64,000 bases of DNA. Origin: Collinsella sp. AF25-2LB (GTDB lineage: Bacteria > Actinomycetota > Coriobacteriia > Coriobacteriales > Coriobacteriaceae). Positions 27,212 to 36,332 of this stretch are shown here, piece after piece. The translations under genes and the position numbers were made by a program. The stretch covers positions 42,083 through 106,082 of the forward strand of contig NZ_QRUF01000007.1 of NCBI RefSeq assembly GCF_003458415.1, written 5' to 3'. The notes beneath the pieces are model-generated. The model was not told the origin of the DNA. It worked only from the letters and a program-made list of their open reading frames with translations, and did no database searches. Position 1 is the first letter of the stretch. Every line of letters begins with the position of its first letter.

Positions 27212-30200
27212 GACGCTCGCCTCCCTTCGCATTCGCCTTGCGACGAATGTGCATCCAGGCCGCAGCAGCGCAAAGCACCGCCGCGCCGGCAAGGTACGTC
27301 AGAGTGACGCCCGACATACCAGAAAGGGGCAAAGAGGTGGAGTAGGTGTTGATGAAGGTGGGGATGGAGTCGGGCTTGGTGCCGTCGAAGTTGACAGGAT
27401 GCTGGTCTTTCGTGGCGATATCCTTGCCGTCGGCGTCCTTGATCTTGGTGTAGGTCACCGACTCGGCCTCGATCGAACCGTCCTCCTGGTCCTTCATCCT
27501 GACATCAAATCGATAGACCGACTTGTCGTACTTATATTGCGAGAACCACGAAACCTCTGCACTCTCGCGCACGTAGTACGTAAAGTCTTTGCAAGCACCA
27601 CGACCCGGATCATCGGATTCCTTCTGCTTCAAGTCTTTAAGGCCGTACTCAATATTGGAGAAATAAAGCTTCTGGGGATTGTCGCCGCCGGCTTTGGTCG
27701 TAACCCTCTCGGCACTATTGAACTTATCGTTATCCGCAAACTCGAGCGTGAACTCCTTCATCTCGCCGCCCTTGACGACCTTGGTTGCCGCAGGCTTCCA
27801 AGAGCCGAGAGAAGTATAGGGCTCAATTTTGTTGATAAAGGTAGGGTTATCATTGTCACCGATAACGACCGTAGTCGTCGTGTCATCCGACGAGTTGTTA
27901 TCCGATGGACGCGTAACGGAGTAGTGTGCGCTATCAAGTTCTACGAAATCCTGATTCCCCTCGGCCTTTTTAGAGACGGTGACTTTATTCACCTTGTAAT
28001 AATTAATAGGAATCGACATGAGAAGGTCAGTTTTGTATGAATTGCTATCGACTGTTGCCACGATCTTGTAAATGGTCTTATCGAATTTGGTATCCAATTC
28101 GTTGTCGCCGCTGATGGGCTCCTCAACTAGATAGAAAACATACTGCCCCGAAGAATAGTCCTTGCCAGAGTCGAAGGTGATACTGCCGGTTGACGGATCA
28201 ACAGTTGCCTCACCTGCAACGATGCAATCGCCCATATCAATTGTGCCGTCATCTTTCCAAGAAGGTGCTGTATCGCCATCCTGCCGCAGCAGCATAAACT
28301 TGTATCCGTGTCCGCTAAGGCTTTGCGAGACATCATCTTTTTTAAGCACCTTAGTGGCGTTGAGCTTCATGTTCGGATAAACGCTCAGCTCAGCAACCTC
28401 GCCAACGGTGAGATCGCCGTTGGTCATGATGCCGCCGCCATGGGTAAACGAGTAGTTGCCACTGATGATGGTCGTAGCCGCCACTCGCGCCTTTTCTACG
28501 GCCTCGTCAGTCGGATGGGCCTCCAAGCCGAACATGTACTTGGCCTCGGCGCCGCCGTTAGGATCGATGGCGATCTTTTGACCATCACAGGTACCCTTCC
28601 AGCCAGCAGAACCATTGCCGAGCATCTTTCCAAGAACGACTGCGACCGTCTTATCGCTGCCCTTCTTGCGCACGAGGAAGAAGTCCTTGTGGCCGGCAGT
28701 TTTGAAGTCATCGGTAATGTACTCAGGCTTACTGTCCTCGTCCTTGCCATTACCACCGGCAGAGAAGTGCTCGCCACGATCCGTATTGTTATAGATTGCG
28801 GCACCATTTGAGTGCGAGACAATCGTTTCACCCGTAGGGCAAGCACCAACGCCGCCGCCCCAGCCGCCGGCTTCATTATCAGTAATCAGCGTCTTTACGA
28901 TGTTGAGCTTGCCGCCCTTCTGGATAAAGATGCCACCGCCGCCCCAGTCGCCGCCACGGCTCTCACCCGTCATGGTCTTGTTGTTGGTGATGTAAACCAT
29001 GTTGGACATGCCCGGCTCAGTCCCAATATTGCCGGTAGTACCGGTGGAAATACGGAGACCACCGCCCTCGGCGTTTACAGATTTGTTGCCGGCAATCGTG
29101 CCGCCTGTCATCTTAAACGTAATCGCCTGGTTCCAGAAACCAGCGTAGATTCCGCCGCCGGCCTCATGAGAGTAATTGGCAGTAACGGAACCACCCGTCA
29201 TGGTCAGCTTTCCACCGTTCGTGGACGCAATGCCGCCGCCACCGAGGAGACCGTTGTTGTAAAGGTTGTCACTAGTGATGCGAGCGTCAGCTTGGTTGTT
29301 AGTTATGCAGGCAGAGCCGCTAATGGTTACGGTTGCACCCTTGGTATAAACACCGCCACCGTAACCGCCGCTGTCGGTGTTATCGCCATTGTTGATTTCA
29401 TTGGCATATGTTGCATTGCCCGAAATGACACCGCCGGAGAGATTCAACGTGACACCGCTGTCGGCAAAAATACCACCACCGGAAGCAGCCTTATTCGCTG
29501 CGATCACGCCGCCGGTCATGTTGACCGTGACTTTCGCGCCCGCTACGCACAGTCCGCCGCCCCAGCCGCCACGTTGCTGATTGAGATTCGCGCCAGTAAT
29601 AAAACCGCGATTGATATTCACATGAGTTTCATTGCTTTTCCCCTCGGCAAAGATGATATGACCGTTGTTGGTCAAATCCCTCGGTGTCGTGATCATGCCT
29701 CCGTTGAGGTTAAGCGTACCGCCGTCCGCAACAGAGATGACCTGTTGGACCGAGCCACGGTCGGACGCAGCAACGATTGCGCCGAAACCGCTGACGACAT
29801 GCTCAGTCGTGGTTTCAGTGGTGGTGGTGCCAAGGGTATCTGCGTTAGGCGCGCTCGTGGTTTCATAATAGGTTAAGCTCTGAGGAGTACCTTTGTTGTC
29901 ACCGGTCCATGCCATAGTTGCAAGCTTGCCAGGATCTTTATCAACGACCGAAGGTGTATCGCTAACATGGGCAGAGTCTTCAACGGTAAGTGCACCGCTC
30001 GCTACCGTAATGAACGTGTCGTTATTACCAACGCGGTAATAAAGCTTGTGACCCGCAAGGTCGATCGTAGTATTTTGCCTGATAGTGATTGGCACACTTG
30101 AACTAATGTCAGCCTTAAGACGTAGTTTATCGGGTTTAGTCGGGGCGTTAAGGTACGCTGTCAGGTCTCCGTCACTCGCCAGCAGCGTGTACCCATCCTC

Positions 30201-30611
30201 ATCTTTTTGAAGTCCCGGAACCTCACCTTCATTTGCAACAGTAGCGACCTTATAGACAGACTGTCCATCATCCGCGGGCTGCGCAGCGCTCTCGGCTCCC
30301 GTGTCATCAGACGACGGGGCCGTCCTGAGAGCATCGTCGCCGGTCTCGTCGCCCTCGGTCTCGTCACTATTCTGGTTTTCGGTATCCCTGTTGTTGGTGT
30401 TGTCTACATCAGTAGACTCACTTGAGGAACCCCCCCCCATCACAGTTTCCTCGGCTGCACCCGCCTGACCATCGTTGGCAATGGCCTGCGAGATCGGGGG
30501 CATGACGAGCGACAGTACCAGGCTCAAAACGGAGGCTCCGCACAAAACGCCTGCCAGTACACGGCGCGTCGCTTTATTACTCTGCTTAGATTTGTCCGAA
30601 TTCGCTTTCAT
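27204..30611 (-). CDS. Pilus tip adhesin with beta-helix and Cna-B-like domains, LPLSG signal
   Basis: 1135 residues from ATG 30611 (MKANSDKSKQSNKATRRVLAG), preceded by GGGGAGGAGAC; a 30-codon upstream extension is not signal-peptide-like. Signal peptide to about residue 45, then an acidic Ser/Thr/Asp-rich linker containing GGG encoded by a nine-G run (residues 58-61). Residues about 300-640 carry repeated glycine-rich beta-helix turns (GGGI, MTGG, NNG). The C-terminal third has Cna-B/SpaA-like domains and LPLSG with a membrane helix and basic tail. First gene of the operon. Confidence 0.88.
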   Translation of the reverse strand: MKANSDKSKQSNKATRRVLAGVLCGASVLSLVLSLVMPPISQAIANDGQAGAAEETVMGGGSSSESTDVDNTNNRDTENQNSDETEGDETGDDALRTAPSSDDTGAESAAQPADDGQSVYKVATVANEGEVPGLQKDEDGYTLLASDGDLTAYLNAPTKPDKLRLKADISSSVPITIRQNTTIDLAGHKLYYRVGNNDTFITVASGALTVEDSAHVSDTPSVVDKDPGKLATMAWTGDNKGTPQSLTYYETTSAPNADTLGTTTTETTTEHVVSGFGAIVAASDRGSVQQVISVADGGTLNLNGGMITTPRDLTNNGHIIFAEGKSNETHVNINRGFITGANLNQQRGGWGGGLCVAGAKVTVNMTGGVIAANKAASGGGIFADSGVTLNLSGGVISGNATYANEINNGDNTDSGGYGGGVYTKGATVTISGSACITNNQADARITSDNLYNNGLLGGGGIASTNGGKLTMTGGSVTANYSHEAGGGIYAGFWNQAITFKMTGGTIAGNKSVNAEGGGLRISTGTTGNIGTEPGMSNMVYITNNKTMTGESRGGDWGGGGIFIQKGGKLNIVKTLITDNEAGGWGGGVGACPTGETIVSHSNGAAIYNNTDRGEHFSAGGNGKDEDSKPEYITDDFKTAGHKDFFLVRKKGSDKTVAVVLGKMLGNGSAGWKGTCDGQKIAIDPNGGAEAKYMFGLEAHPTDEAVEKARVAATTIISGNYSFTHGGGIMTNGDLTVGEVAELSVYPNMKLNATKVLKKDDVSQSLSGHGYKFMLLRQDGDTAPSWKDDGTIDMGDCIVAGEATVDPSTGSITFDSGKDYSSGQYVFYLVEEPISGDNELDTKFDKTIYKIVATVDSNSYKTDLLMSIPINYYKVNKVTVSKKAEGNQDFVELDSAHYSVTRPSDNNSSDDTTTTVVIGDNDNPTFINKIEPYTSLGSWKPAATKVVKGGEMKEFTLEFADNDKFNSAERVTTKAGGDNPQKLYFSNIEYGLKDLKQKESDDPGRGACKDFTYYVRESAEVSWFSQYKYDKSVYRFDVRMKDQEDGSIEAESVTYTKIKDADGKDIATKDQHPVNFDGTKPDSIPTFINTYSTSLPLSGMSGVTLTYLAGAAVLCAAAAWMHIRRKANAKGGERRE
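30430..30438 (-). repeat. Nine-G homopolymer inside the tip adhesin gene
   Basis: In coding sense, ATG GGG GGG GGT (codons 58-61). The frame is open at nine; gain or loss of one or two G would truncate the protein just after the signal peptide. Confidence 0.85.
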
Positions 30612-31068
30612 CGATGTCTCCTCCCCAAGAGACCGCGATCTTGCTCTTTCACCATCAAACGTATCTGCGCAATCTGTAATTGCGCTCGCTAAGTGATGCA
30701 ATTATAACGATTGTTTAAACATCTGAGCAGCAAAATCGACATTTTTGTGCAAGTTCTTAATTCTCTTGACATTTACTCAGATTTGCCTTTGTTTATTCGC
30801 TATCTATTATTTGTTTCTGCTGGTAATTTAGTTGCGTATTATTATTTAATGGCATTAGATTTATTTGCACAACATTTTGCTCAAGAGCGAACATCCTGTG
30901 AACGGTTGAAAATCGACCGTGAGCGGTAGGTCATCAACCGGGAGGAATACCCTACCAAACTGATGAGAATATCTTTAACCCATCGGTGGTTAGAAGCGTA
31001 ATGTTCAGACAACCATATTTGAATTTATGCGCAGATTTTAGGTATCAATTCGCCCAAATTGCCTGAGG
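30612..31068 (-). promoter_or_regulatory. AT-rich leader and promoter region of the pilus operon
   Basis: Clearly poorer in GC than the flanks. A TATAAT box is at 30704-30709 (minus strand). The expected 5' leader has the palindrome GCGCAAT-ctgta-ATTGCGC (30667-30685). A further hairpin, CGGTTGA ... TCAACCG (about 30902-30941), lies upstream. The ORF at 30711-30929 has no ribosome-binding site and is not called. Confidence 0.55.
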
Positions 31069-31101
31069 CCACCACAAAGGTGCCTGCCCCTTCGTGGTGG
31101 T
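31069..31101. repeat. REP-like palindrome, family 1
   Basis: CCACCACAAAGG ... TTCGTGGTGG with the loop text TGCCTGCCCC, immediately downstream of the HAD gene. Confidence 0.75.
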
Positions 31102-31113
31102 TCTCCCCCGGCG

Positions 31114-31935
31114 CTATAGCAGATGTTCCTCGATAAAGATCGCGATGCCGTCCTCGTCGTTGCTCGCGGTTACAAAGTCCGCGGCGGTACGGGTGGCGTC
31201 GCTGCCGTTTGCCATAGCCACGCCCACGCCGGCGTCAGCCACCATGCAGGTGTCGTTATCGGCATCGCCAAACACGCAGATGTTCTGGAGCTCCATGTCG
31301 TTGAGCTCCGCCACGCGCACAAGGCCGCGCGTCTTGGACACGCGCGGATCCATGAACTCGTAGAGCCGCTGCGTGGTTTGCAGAGCCGCCGCCTTAACAG
31401 TGTTATCGGCAAACGTCGACGCCCGTTCAATCACCCGCGGCATTACCTCGGGCGCCATGGTAAACATCACCTTGGGCTGCGGCTCGCGCAAAAACTCGGC
31501 AAAATCGACCACCTGGTAGGGCACGCAGTCAACGCGCGACAGGTGCTCGACGCACGCGTTGCTCTCGGGCACGTAGAACACGCCGTCTCGGGGGCAGACG
31601 GGCGTCGCCGGAAGGTCCGCCATGTGCTTGCAGATGCGCGCGATGGTCTCGCCCGGCAGCGGATAGCTCAGCTCGTTGATGTCGCGCGCACGGTCGATGA
31701 CCTCGGCACCACCGCAGCCCACCAGCACGTCCACCAGGCCTTCGATGTTCCAGAGCTCGTACATGGCCTCGGTCGCGTGGGCGTCGCGCCCGGTGCACAG
31801 GCCAAAGAGCACGCCGCGCTCGCGCAGGGCGCGAATCGCCGCCACGGTGCGCGGGGACACCGTGTGCTGGCTCGTGAGCAGCGTGCCGTCGATATCGCAG
31901 AACACGGCTTTGATGTGGCTGAAGGTGGTGTCCAT
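31114..31935 (-). CDS. Cof-type HAD hydrolase (sugar-phosphate phosphatase family)
   Basis: 273 residues from ATG 31935 (MDTTFSHIKAVFCDIDGTLL), with AGAAAGG upstream; an earlier in-frame start runs through REP repeats and is rejected. Motif I is FCDIDGTLL, motif II CTGR-type text LCTGRDAH, and motif IV VFGDADNDTCM. The large C2-type cap lies between them. Likely a cytosolic phosphatase acting on a small phosphorylated metabolite; substrate unknown. It is bracketed by family 1 repeats. Confidence 0.9.
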   Translation of the reverse strand: MDTTFSHIKAVFCDIDGTLLTSQHTVSPRTVAAIRALRERGVLFGLCTGRDAHATEAMYELWNIEGLVDVLVGCGGAEVIDRARDINELSYPLPGETIARICKHMADLPATPVCPRDGVFYVPESNACVEHLSRVDCVPYQVVDFAEFLREPQPKVMFTMAPEVMPRVIERASTFADNTVKAAALQTTQRLYEFMDPRVSKTRGLVRVAELNDMELQNICVFGDADNDTCMVADAGVGVAMANGSDATRTAADFVTASNDEDGIAIFIEEHLL

Positions 31936-32027
31936 GGGGGCCTTTCTGGGTTGCGCGGCGGTGTGGGGTGTATTCGTGAACGGCGTACATGGTATACCAA
32001 GGCGGACACGGGGCGCTTTGGCGCAAA

Positions 32028-32154
32028 ACCACCACAAAGGTGCCTGGCCCCCTTGTGGTGGCCGAACCCGAAGGGTGGCCTGGCCCGAGACGCAAAGCAT
32101 CACAACATTCGACGTTTTTCGGCAAAATCGCGATTTTCGCTGAATGTTGTGATG
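32028..32154. repeat. REP-like palindromes: family 1 (32028-32061) then family 2 (32098-32154)
   Basis: Family 1: CCACCACAAAGG ... CCTTGTGGTGG with GTGCCTGGCCC in the loop. Family 2: CATCACAACATTC ... GAATGTTGTGATG. The same pair occurs at 20334-20439 in the opposite order. Confidence 0.8.
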
Positions 32155-32158
32155 GTTT

Positions 32159-33445
32159 TTACTGCCTTGTGGCACGATCAAAATGCCGGCGTCCAAACAG
32201 CAGCAACGCCGCGGGAACCGCCGTCACAACCATGCCCGCCCCTACGAGCGTCTGCTGCACGCCAAATGTCGCCGCCAGACACGGGGCAATCGCCAGCGGC
32301 GCCACGCCGGCGAACATGTTGCCAAAGCCCATGACCGAGTTCACGCGACCAAGCTGCTCGAGAGGAGCCGTCGTTTGCACGATAGTGTTGTGGAGCGGAT
32401 TTACGACACCCCAGGCAACGCCCAGGGCAATCTGGCCGACAAGGGCTACGCCCACGTACGGTGTCCCCACATAGAGCAAACTTCCCAGGCCTACGAACAT
32501 AAGCGCCACAAGCAGCGTCTTAAGGTTGACCAGGTGCGGCGGCAAGCGGAGCGCGGCCACGGCGCCCAGCACCGCGCCCACACCGCTGGCCGACGAGAGC
32601 CAGCCCATCCATTCGACACCGACGTGCAGGACACCGCGGTAGAAGAACGACTCCAGCGGGTCGAAGGCACCGTAGCCAAAGTTTGAAAGGAAAATAATGC
32701 AGAACAGCAGGGCAAGGACGCTGTTGGTAAAGACTGTCTTGATGCTGGTCGCGAAGGTGACGCGGGAAGATGTGTTGGGGTCGGGGCTTTGGCTGGCAGT
32801 GATTGCCGTTGTACTGCTGTCCGCGGGAGTACTTTCACGCGCGGCGACGCGAACTGCTTGCGGTCTAAAGCCCCAGCCGGCAATAAACGCCAGTACGGTA
32901 AAAATCATCATGAGCACGAACACCGCGCGCGACGACGCAGCAGCCGCGACAAAGCCGCCCAGCGTGGGGCCGACGATGATACTCACGTTTGAGAACATGG
33001 CAATGGCGGAGTTGATGTCTTTGAGCTCGACGGGGTCGTTGGTGAGGTAGGCCGGATAGGACGTGGCAATGGGCTGAGCGAATCCCATCGTAAAGCCTAG
33101 GAACACCGCGCCGAGCAGGATGACGCCGGTCGCGCTACCAAAGGCGAGGATTGCCGCGCCGGTTGCCAGCGTGCCCACGATGCTCAGCAAGAAATGACGG
33201 CGCGGACCCCAGGCGTCGAGCGCCGCGCCACCCGCAAAGGATCCCAAGATCACGAATACGTTCATAAAGAGGACAGCCAGCGATGTCGCCACGACCGAGG
33301 CATCGTCTGCATAGGTGAGCGTTCCGATGACGCCGATAAAGTAGCTGGTCTGAAAACCGGTGTAGATGAGAAAGCGCATCGCCACCAGGCGCTTGGCCTG
33401 CACGGACAGCGATGACTGAGGCTTTGAGAAAAGAGAGACGAGCAT
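32159..33445 (-). CDS. MFS transporter
   Basis: 428 residues from ATG 33445 (MLVSLFSKPQSSLSVQAKRL), chosen because AAGGAGTCTCC stands directly before it. Twelve hydrophobic segments are likely; the loop after TM2 has ALDAWGPRRHFLL, a variant of the MFS motif A, and a Ser/Thr/Asp-rich central loop lies between TM6 and TM7. Similar to drug or sugar exporters of the MFS; substrate not deducible. Confidence 0.85.
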   Translation of the reverse strand: MLVSLFSKPQSSLSVQAKRLVAMRFLIYTGFQTSYFIGVIGTLTYADDASVVATSLAVLFMNVFVILGSFAGGAALDAWGPRRHFLLSIVGTLATGAAILAFGSATGVILLGAVFLGFTMGFAQPIATSYPAYLTNDPVELKDINSAIAMFSNVSIIVGPTLGGFVAAAASSRAVFVLMMIFTVLAFIAGWGFRPQAVRVAARESTPADSSTTAITASQSPDPNTSSRVTFATSIKTVFTNSVLALLFCIIFLSNFGYGAFDPLESFFYRGVLHVGVEWMGWLSSASGVGAVLGAVAALRLPPHLVNLKTLLVALMFVGLGSLLYVGTPYVGVALVGQIALGVAWGVVNPLHNTIVQTTAPLEQLGRVNSVMGFGNMFAGVAPLAIAPCLAATFGVQQTLVGAGMVVTAVPAALLLFGRRHFDRATRQ

Positions 33446-33620
33446 GGAGACTCCTTGTTTCATACGAATGCGGACGGCGGGCATTCGCCACCGTCTGTCG
33501 AATCAATCTATCCGCATGAAACATTAAGGACGCATCAAGAGCCCCTTCTCTCCGTTTTTCGCCCGTCATGAACTACTTGGTAGATTGTAAGGCATGTCCC
33601 ACACATCTACTTAAACAAAA

Positions 33621-33713
33621 ACCACCACAAAGGTGCCTGGCCCCTTTGTGGTGGAAGTGACGTTTGCCCAGATAAAACCTGCCAAAACAAACCTGTCCCT
33701 ATTTGGCAGGTTA
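33621..33713. repeat. REP-like palindrome, family 1, plus a related TTTGGCAGG variant
   Basis: CCACCACAAAGG ... CCTTTGTGGTGG at 33622-33654; then AACCTGCCAAA ... TTTGGCAGGTT at 33677-33713 with the same CCTGTCCC loop text but a different stem. Lies downstream of the moaC-mobB stop. Confidence 0.75.
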
Positions 33714-33735
33714 TGGCAGCGCAGCGAGCCAGCCC

Positions 33736-35037
33736 TTAAAGGTAATCTTGGATAAGATCGCAGATGGCTCGGGCGTCGTTGATGTTGATGGCTCGGGTCG
33801 CAAAGCCGGCGTCGAATGCCTGGCGTGCCAGGGCCTCGTTGCAGGCAAGGGCCAGCGTGCGACCGTCGACCAGGTCGAGCGAGCTCTTGCCGCGCAAACG
33901 GTCGACACCGGAGCGCGCGACGACGATATTGTCAAAGCCCTCGGTCTTGTAGCCCTCGATGATCACCACGTCGACATCGTTGTAGCGCGACAGCAGCTCG
34001 CGCGCGGGCATCTCGTCCTCCTCGCGCGTGTCGGCGTACTCCGCCCAGCGCGTGGCGCAGATGAGGCCCACGTGCTTGGATCCGGCTTGGTGATGGCGCC
34101 AGGTGTCCTTAGCGGGCACATCGATATCAAAGCCGTGATGCCCATGATGCTTAAGCGAACCCACGCGCAGGCCGCGGCGGGTGAGCTCGGCAATGACCTT
34201 CTCGACGAGCGTGGTCTTTCCCGAGTTCTGGTAGCCGATAAACGCGATCGCGGGGACGGCCGGTGCCGGAGCTGCGGGCGCGACGGCGACGGGTGCGCTT
34301 GCGGGCGCGGCACCGTCAGCGGCCACGGCCTCAACAGCAGCGGCCTGGCGTTCGGCACGATCCCACACGCCCGAGCGGCCACCCTCCTTGTGCAGCAGGC
34401 GCACGTCGACGATCTCCATGCCGCGATCGACGGCCTTGCACATGTCGTAGATGGTTAGGCACGCGGCACTCGCGCCGGTCAACGCCTCCATCTCGATACC
34501 CGTCTTGCCCGTCACGCCGGCCGTGACCAGTACGTGAAAGCCAACCTGCCCGTCCGCGCGCGCCGGCGCCCAGCCCTCGGGCACGTCCTCGGCCGGCGTC
34601 CCCGCCGCAGCGATGGGCGCAATATCGCACTTGCTCTTGGTAATGAGCAGCGGATGGCACATAGGGATAATGTCGCTCGTGCGCTTGATGGCCATAATGC
34701 CCGCCACGCGCGCGCAGGCAAGCACGTCGCCCTTTTTGGCGCGGTCCTGCAGCACCATGGCCTGCGTCTCGGGGTGCATGAGGATGGTGCCCTCGGCGAT
34801 GGCGATGCGATGGGTCTCGGCCTTGTCGGACACGTCGACCATGCGTACCTCGCCCTTGGCGTCCACGTGCGTCAGCTCGTCGCGACGGGCGTCGCGGGCG
34901 GGCTCGGCGGCAGCGCTGGCAGTCGGCTGTGCGGACGCGTCGGCGTTGCCAACATTCGCCGCAGCCGTGGCTTTGTGGGCAGACATCGCGGCCCTGCGAG
35001 CGGCCTTGGTGGCATCGGCGTACCTGCTCTTGGCCAT
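33736..35037 (-). CDS. moaC-mobB: Fused cyclic pyranopterin monophosphate synthase and MobB
   Basis: 433 residues from ATG 35037 (MAKSRYADATKAARRA), with GGAGGATG upstream. Residues about 60-225 are MoaC: EVRMVDVSDK, MCHPLLITKSKC, EMEALTGASAACLTIYDMCKAVD-like text (in parts: GIEMEALTGASAA and YDMCKAVDRGM), and LLHKEGGRSG. After an Ala/Pro-rich linker, residues about 255-433 are MobB with Walker A GYQNSGKTTL and VIIEGYKTEG. MoaC makes the cyclic pterin from the MoaA product; MobB supports guanine-nucleotide attachment. It follows moaA by four bases. Confidence 0.9.
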   Translation of the reverse strand: MAKSRYADATKAARRAAMSAHKATAAANVGNADASAQPTASAAAEPARDARRDELTHVDAKGEVRMVDVSDKAETHRIAIAEGTILMHPETQAMVLQDRAKKGDVLACARVAGIMAIKRTSDIIPMCHPLLITKSKCDIAPIAAAGTPAEDVPEGWAPARADGQVGFHVLVTAGVTGKTGIEMEALTGASAACLTIYDMCKAVDRGMEIVDVRLLHKEGGRSGVWDRAERQAAAVEAVAADGAAPASAPVAVAPAAPAPAVPAIAFIGYQNSGKTTLVEKVIAELTRRGLRVGSLKHHGHHGFDIDVPAKDTWRHHQAGSKHVGLICATRWAEYADTREEDEMPARELLSRYNDVDVVIIEGYKTEGFDNIVVARSGVDRLRGKSSLDLVDGRTLALACNEALARQAFDAGFATRAININDARAICDLIQDYL

Positions 35038-35041
35038 ATGA

Positions 35042-36097
35042 TCATCCTCCGATTTGGGACATAAATCGTTGCGTGCCCTCAATTATCGCGTGTTCCTGCG
35101 GTTTGTGGGCCACGGCATCGCGCCAAATCGAAAGTACCTGCATATCATCACCACGGCGCAGCGCCTCACGCACCGAATACTCGGCATCGCTGAACAGGCA
35201 CGGACGCACGTTGCCATCGGCCGTCAGGCGCAGACGGTTGCAATTCGCGCAAAAATGGTTGGACATGGCGCTAATAAAGCCAACCGTTCCCGCCGCACCC
35301 GGAAAGTGCCAGTAGCGCGCAGGGCCCGCGCCGGCAGGAGCGTCGTTGATGTCGAGCGGCTCGAGCTCGCCCAGTCCCGTCGCTGCGGCCCCGGCATTGA
35401 TGCGCGCCCGCAGCTCGTCGCTCGGCACGGTATCGCTCGCGTCCCACAGCTCGGGATTGAGCGCAGGCGCATGCGGATCCACAGCGCAATGCGAGCTCGT
35501 GCGCTCGTCGCCGATGGGCATGTATTCGATAAAGCGCAGATGGATGGGGCGGTCGAGCGTGAGCCGCGCAAGGGCTCCCACATCCTGGTTGAGCCGGCGC
35601 ACCACAACGCAGTTGACCTTAACGGGCTCAAAGCCCCAAGCCAGCGCCGCGTCGATGCCAGCCATGGTCTGCTCGAGTCGGCCCAGGCGCGTGATCTTTC
35701 CAAAGAGCGTAGGGTCGAGCGTGTCGAGCGAGATGTTGACGCGGTTAAGCCCGGCGTCTTTGAGCTGCGGCGCCAGCTTGGGCAGCAGGGCGCCATTGGT
35801 GGTGAGCGAGATGTCCTCGATCTGCGGAATCGCGCGGATGTCACGAATGAGCGGAATAATACGGCGGCTGACCAGCGGCTCGCCGCCCGTCAGGCGCACG
35901 CGGCGAATGCCCTCCCCCGCCACCAAGCGCACAAAGCGGGCGATTTCCTCGGCGCTGAGCAGCTCGTCGTGTGCACGGGGCGCCACGCCATCGGCCGGCA
36001 TGCAGTAAATGCAGCGGAAATTGCACTTGTCGGTAACGGCAATGCGCAGGTAGTTGATATCGCGGCCAAAGCCGTCATGTTGCACGTGCCCGTCCAC
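35042..36097 (-). CDS. moaA: GTP 3',8-cyclase (radical SAM)
   Basis: 351 residues from a GTG at 36097 with GGGGAGGG upstream. The radical SAM cluster is CNFRCIYC near residue 26; TGGEPLVSR is the SAM-binding strand. The second Fe-S cluster is seen as FCANCNRLRLTADGNVRPC near residues 282-300. It catalyses the first step of molybdopterin synthesis from GTP. It is directly upstream of the moaC-mobB fusion; other mo genes are not in the window. Confidence 0.94.
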   Translation of the reverse strand: MDGHVQHDGFGRDINYLRIAVTDKCNFRCIYCMPADGVAPRAHDELLSAEEIARFVRLVAGEGIRRVRLTGGEPLVSRRIIPLIRDIRAIPQIEDISLTTNGALLPKLAPQLKDAGLNRVNISLDTLDPTLFGKITRLGRLEQTMAGIDAALAWGFEPVKVNCVVVRRLNQDVGALARLTLDRPIHLRFIEYMPIGDERTSSHCAVDPHAPALNPELWDASDTVPSDELRARINAGAAATGLGELEPLDINDAPAGAGPARYWHFPGAAGTVGFISAMSNHFCANCNRLRLTADGNVRPCLFSDAEYSVREALRRGDDMQVLSIWRDAVAHKPQEHAIIEGTQRFMSQIGG

Positions 36098-36230
36098 GCA
36101 ACCCTCCCCTCACGCGGCGTTTTATTCTTCGGAAAACATAATACCCCACGAGAGAATCATGCCGACACCCGTACGACAGGACAGGTCGCTTCGAGCAAGA
36201 CCGGCTTCCCAAGCCCATCCTCAGCATACA

Positions 36231-36294
36231 AACCATCACAACATTCGATGCTTTTCCCGTTTTTGGCGATAAACGTCGAATGTTGTGATGGTTT
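36231..36294. repeat. REP-like palindrome, family 2
   Basis: AACCATCACAACATTCGA ... TCGAATGTTGTGATGGTT with a TTTTCCCGTTTTTGGCGA loop that is shared with the copy at 37472-37536. Confidence 0.8.
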
Positions 36295-36332
36295 GCGTGC
36301 CCGCAGCACCCCGCAGAAGGACCAAAACGCCC

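Noticed and set aside
30711..30929. 72-codon open frame in the pilus upstream region
   Set aside because: No ribosome-binding site, AT-rich by composition, and it overlaps the promoter region.
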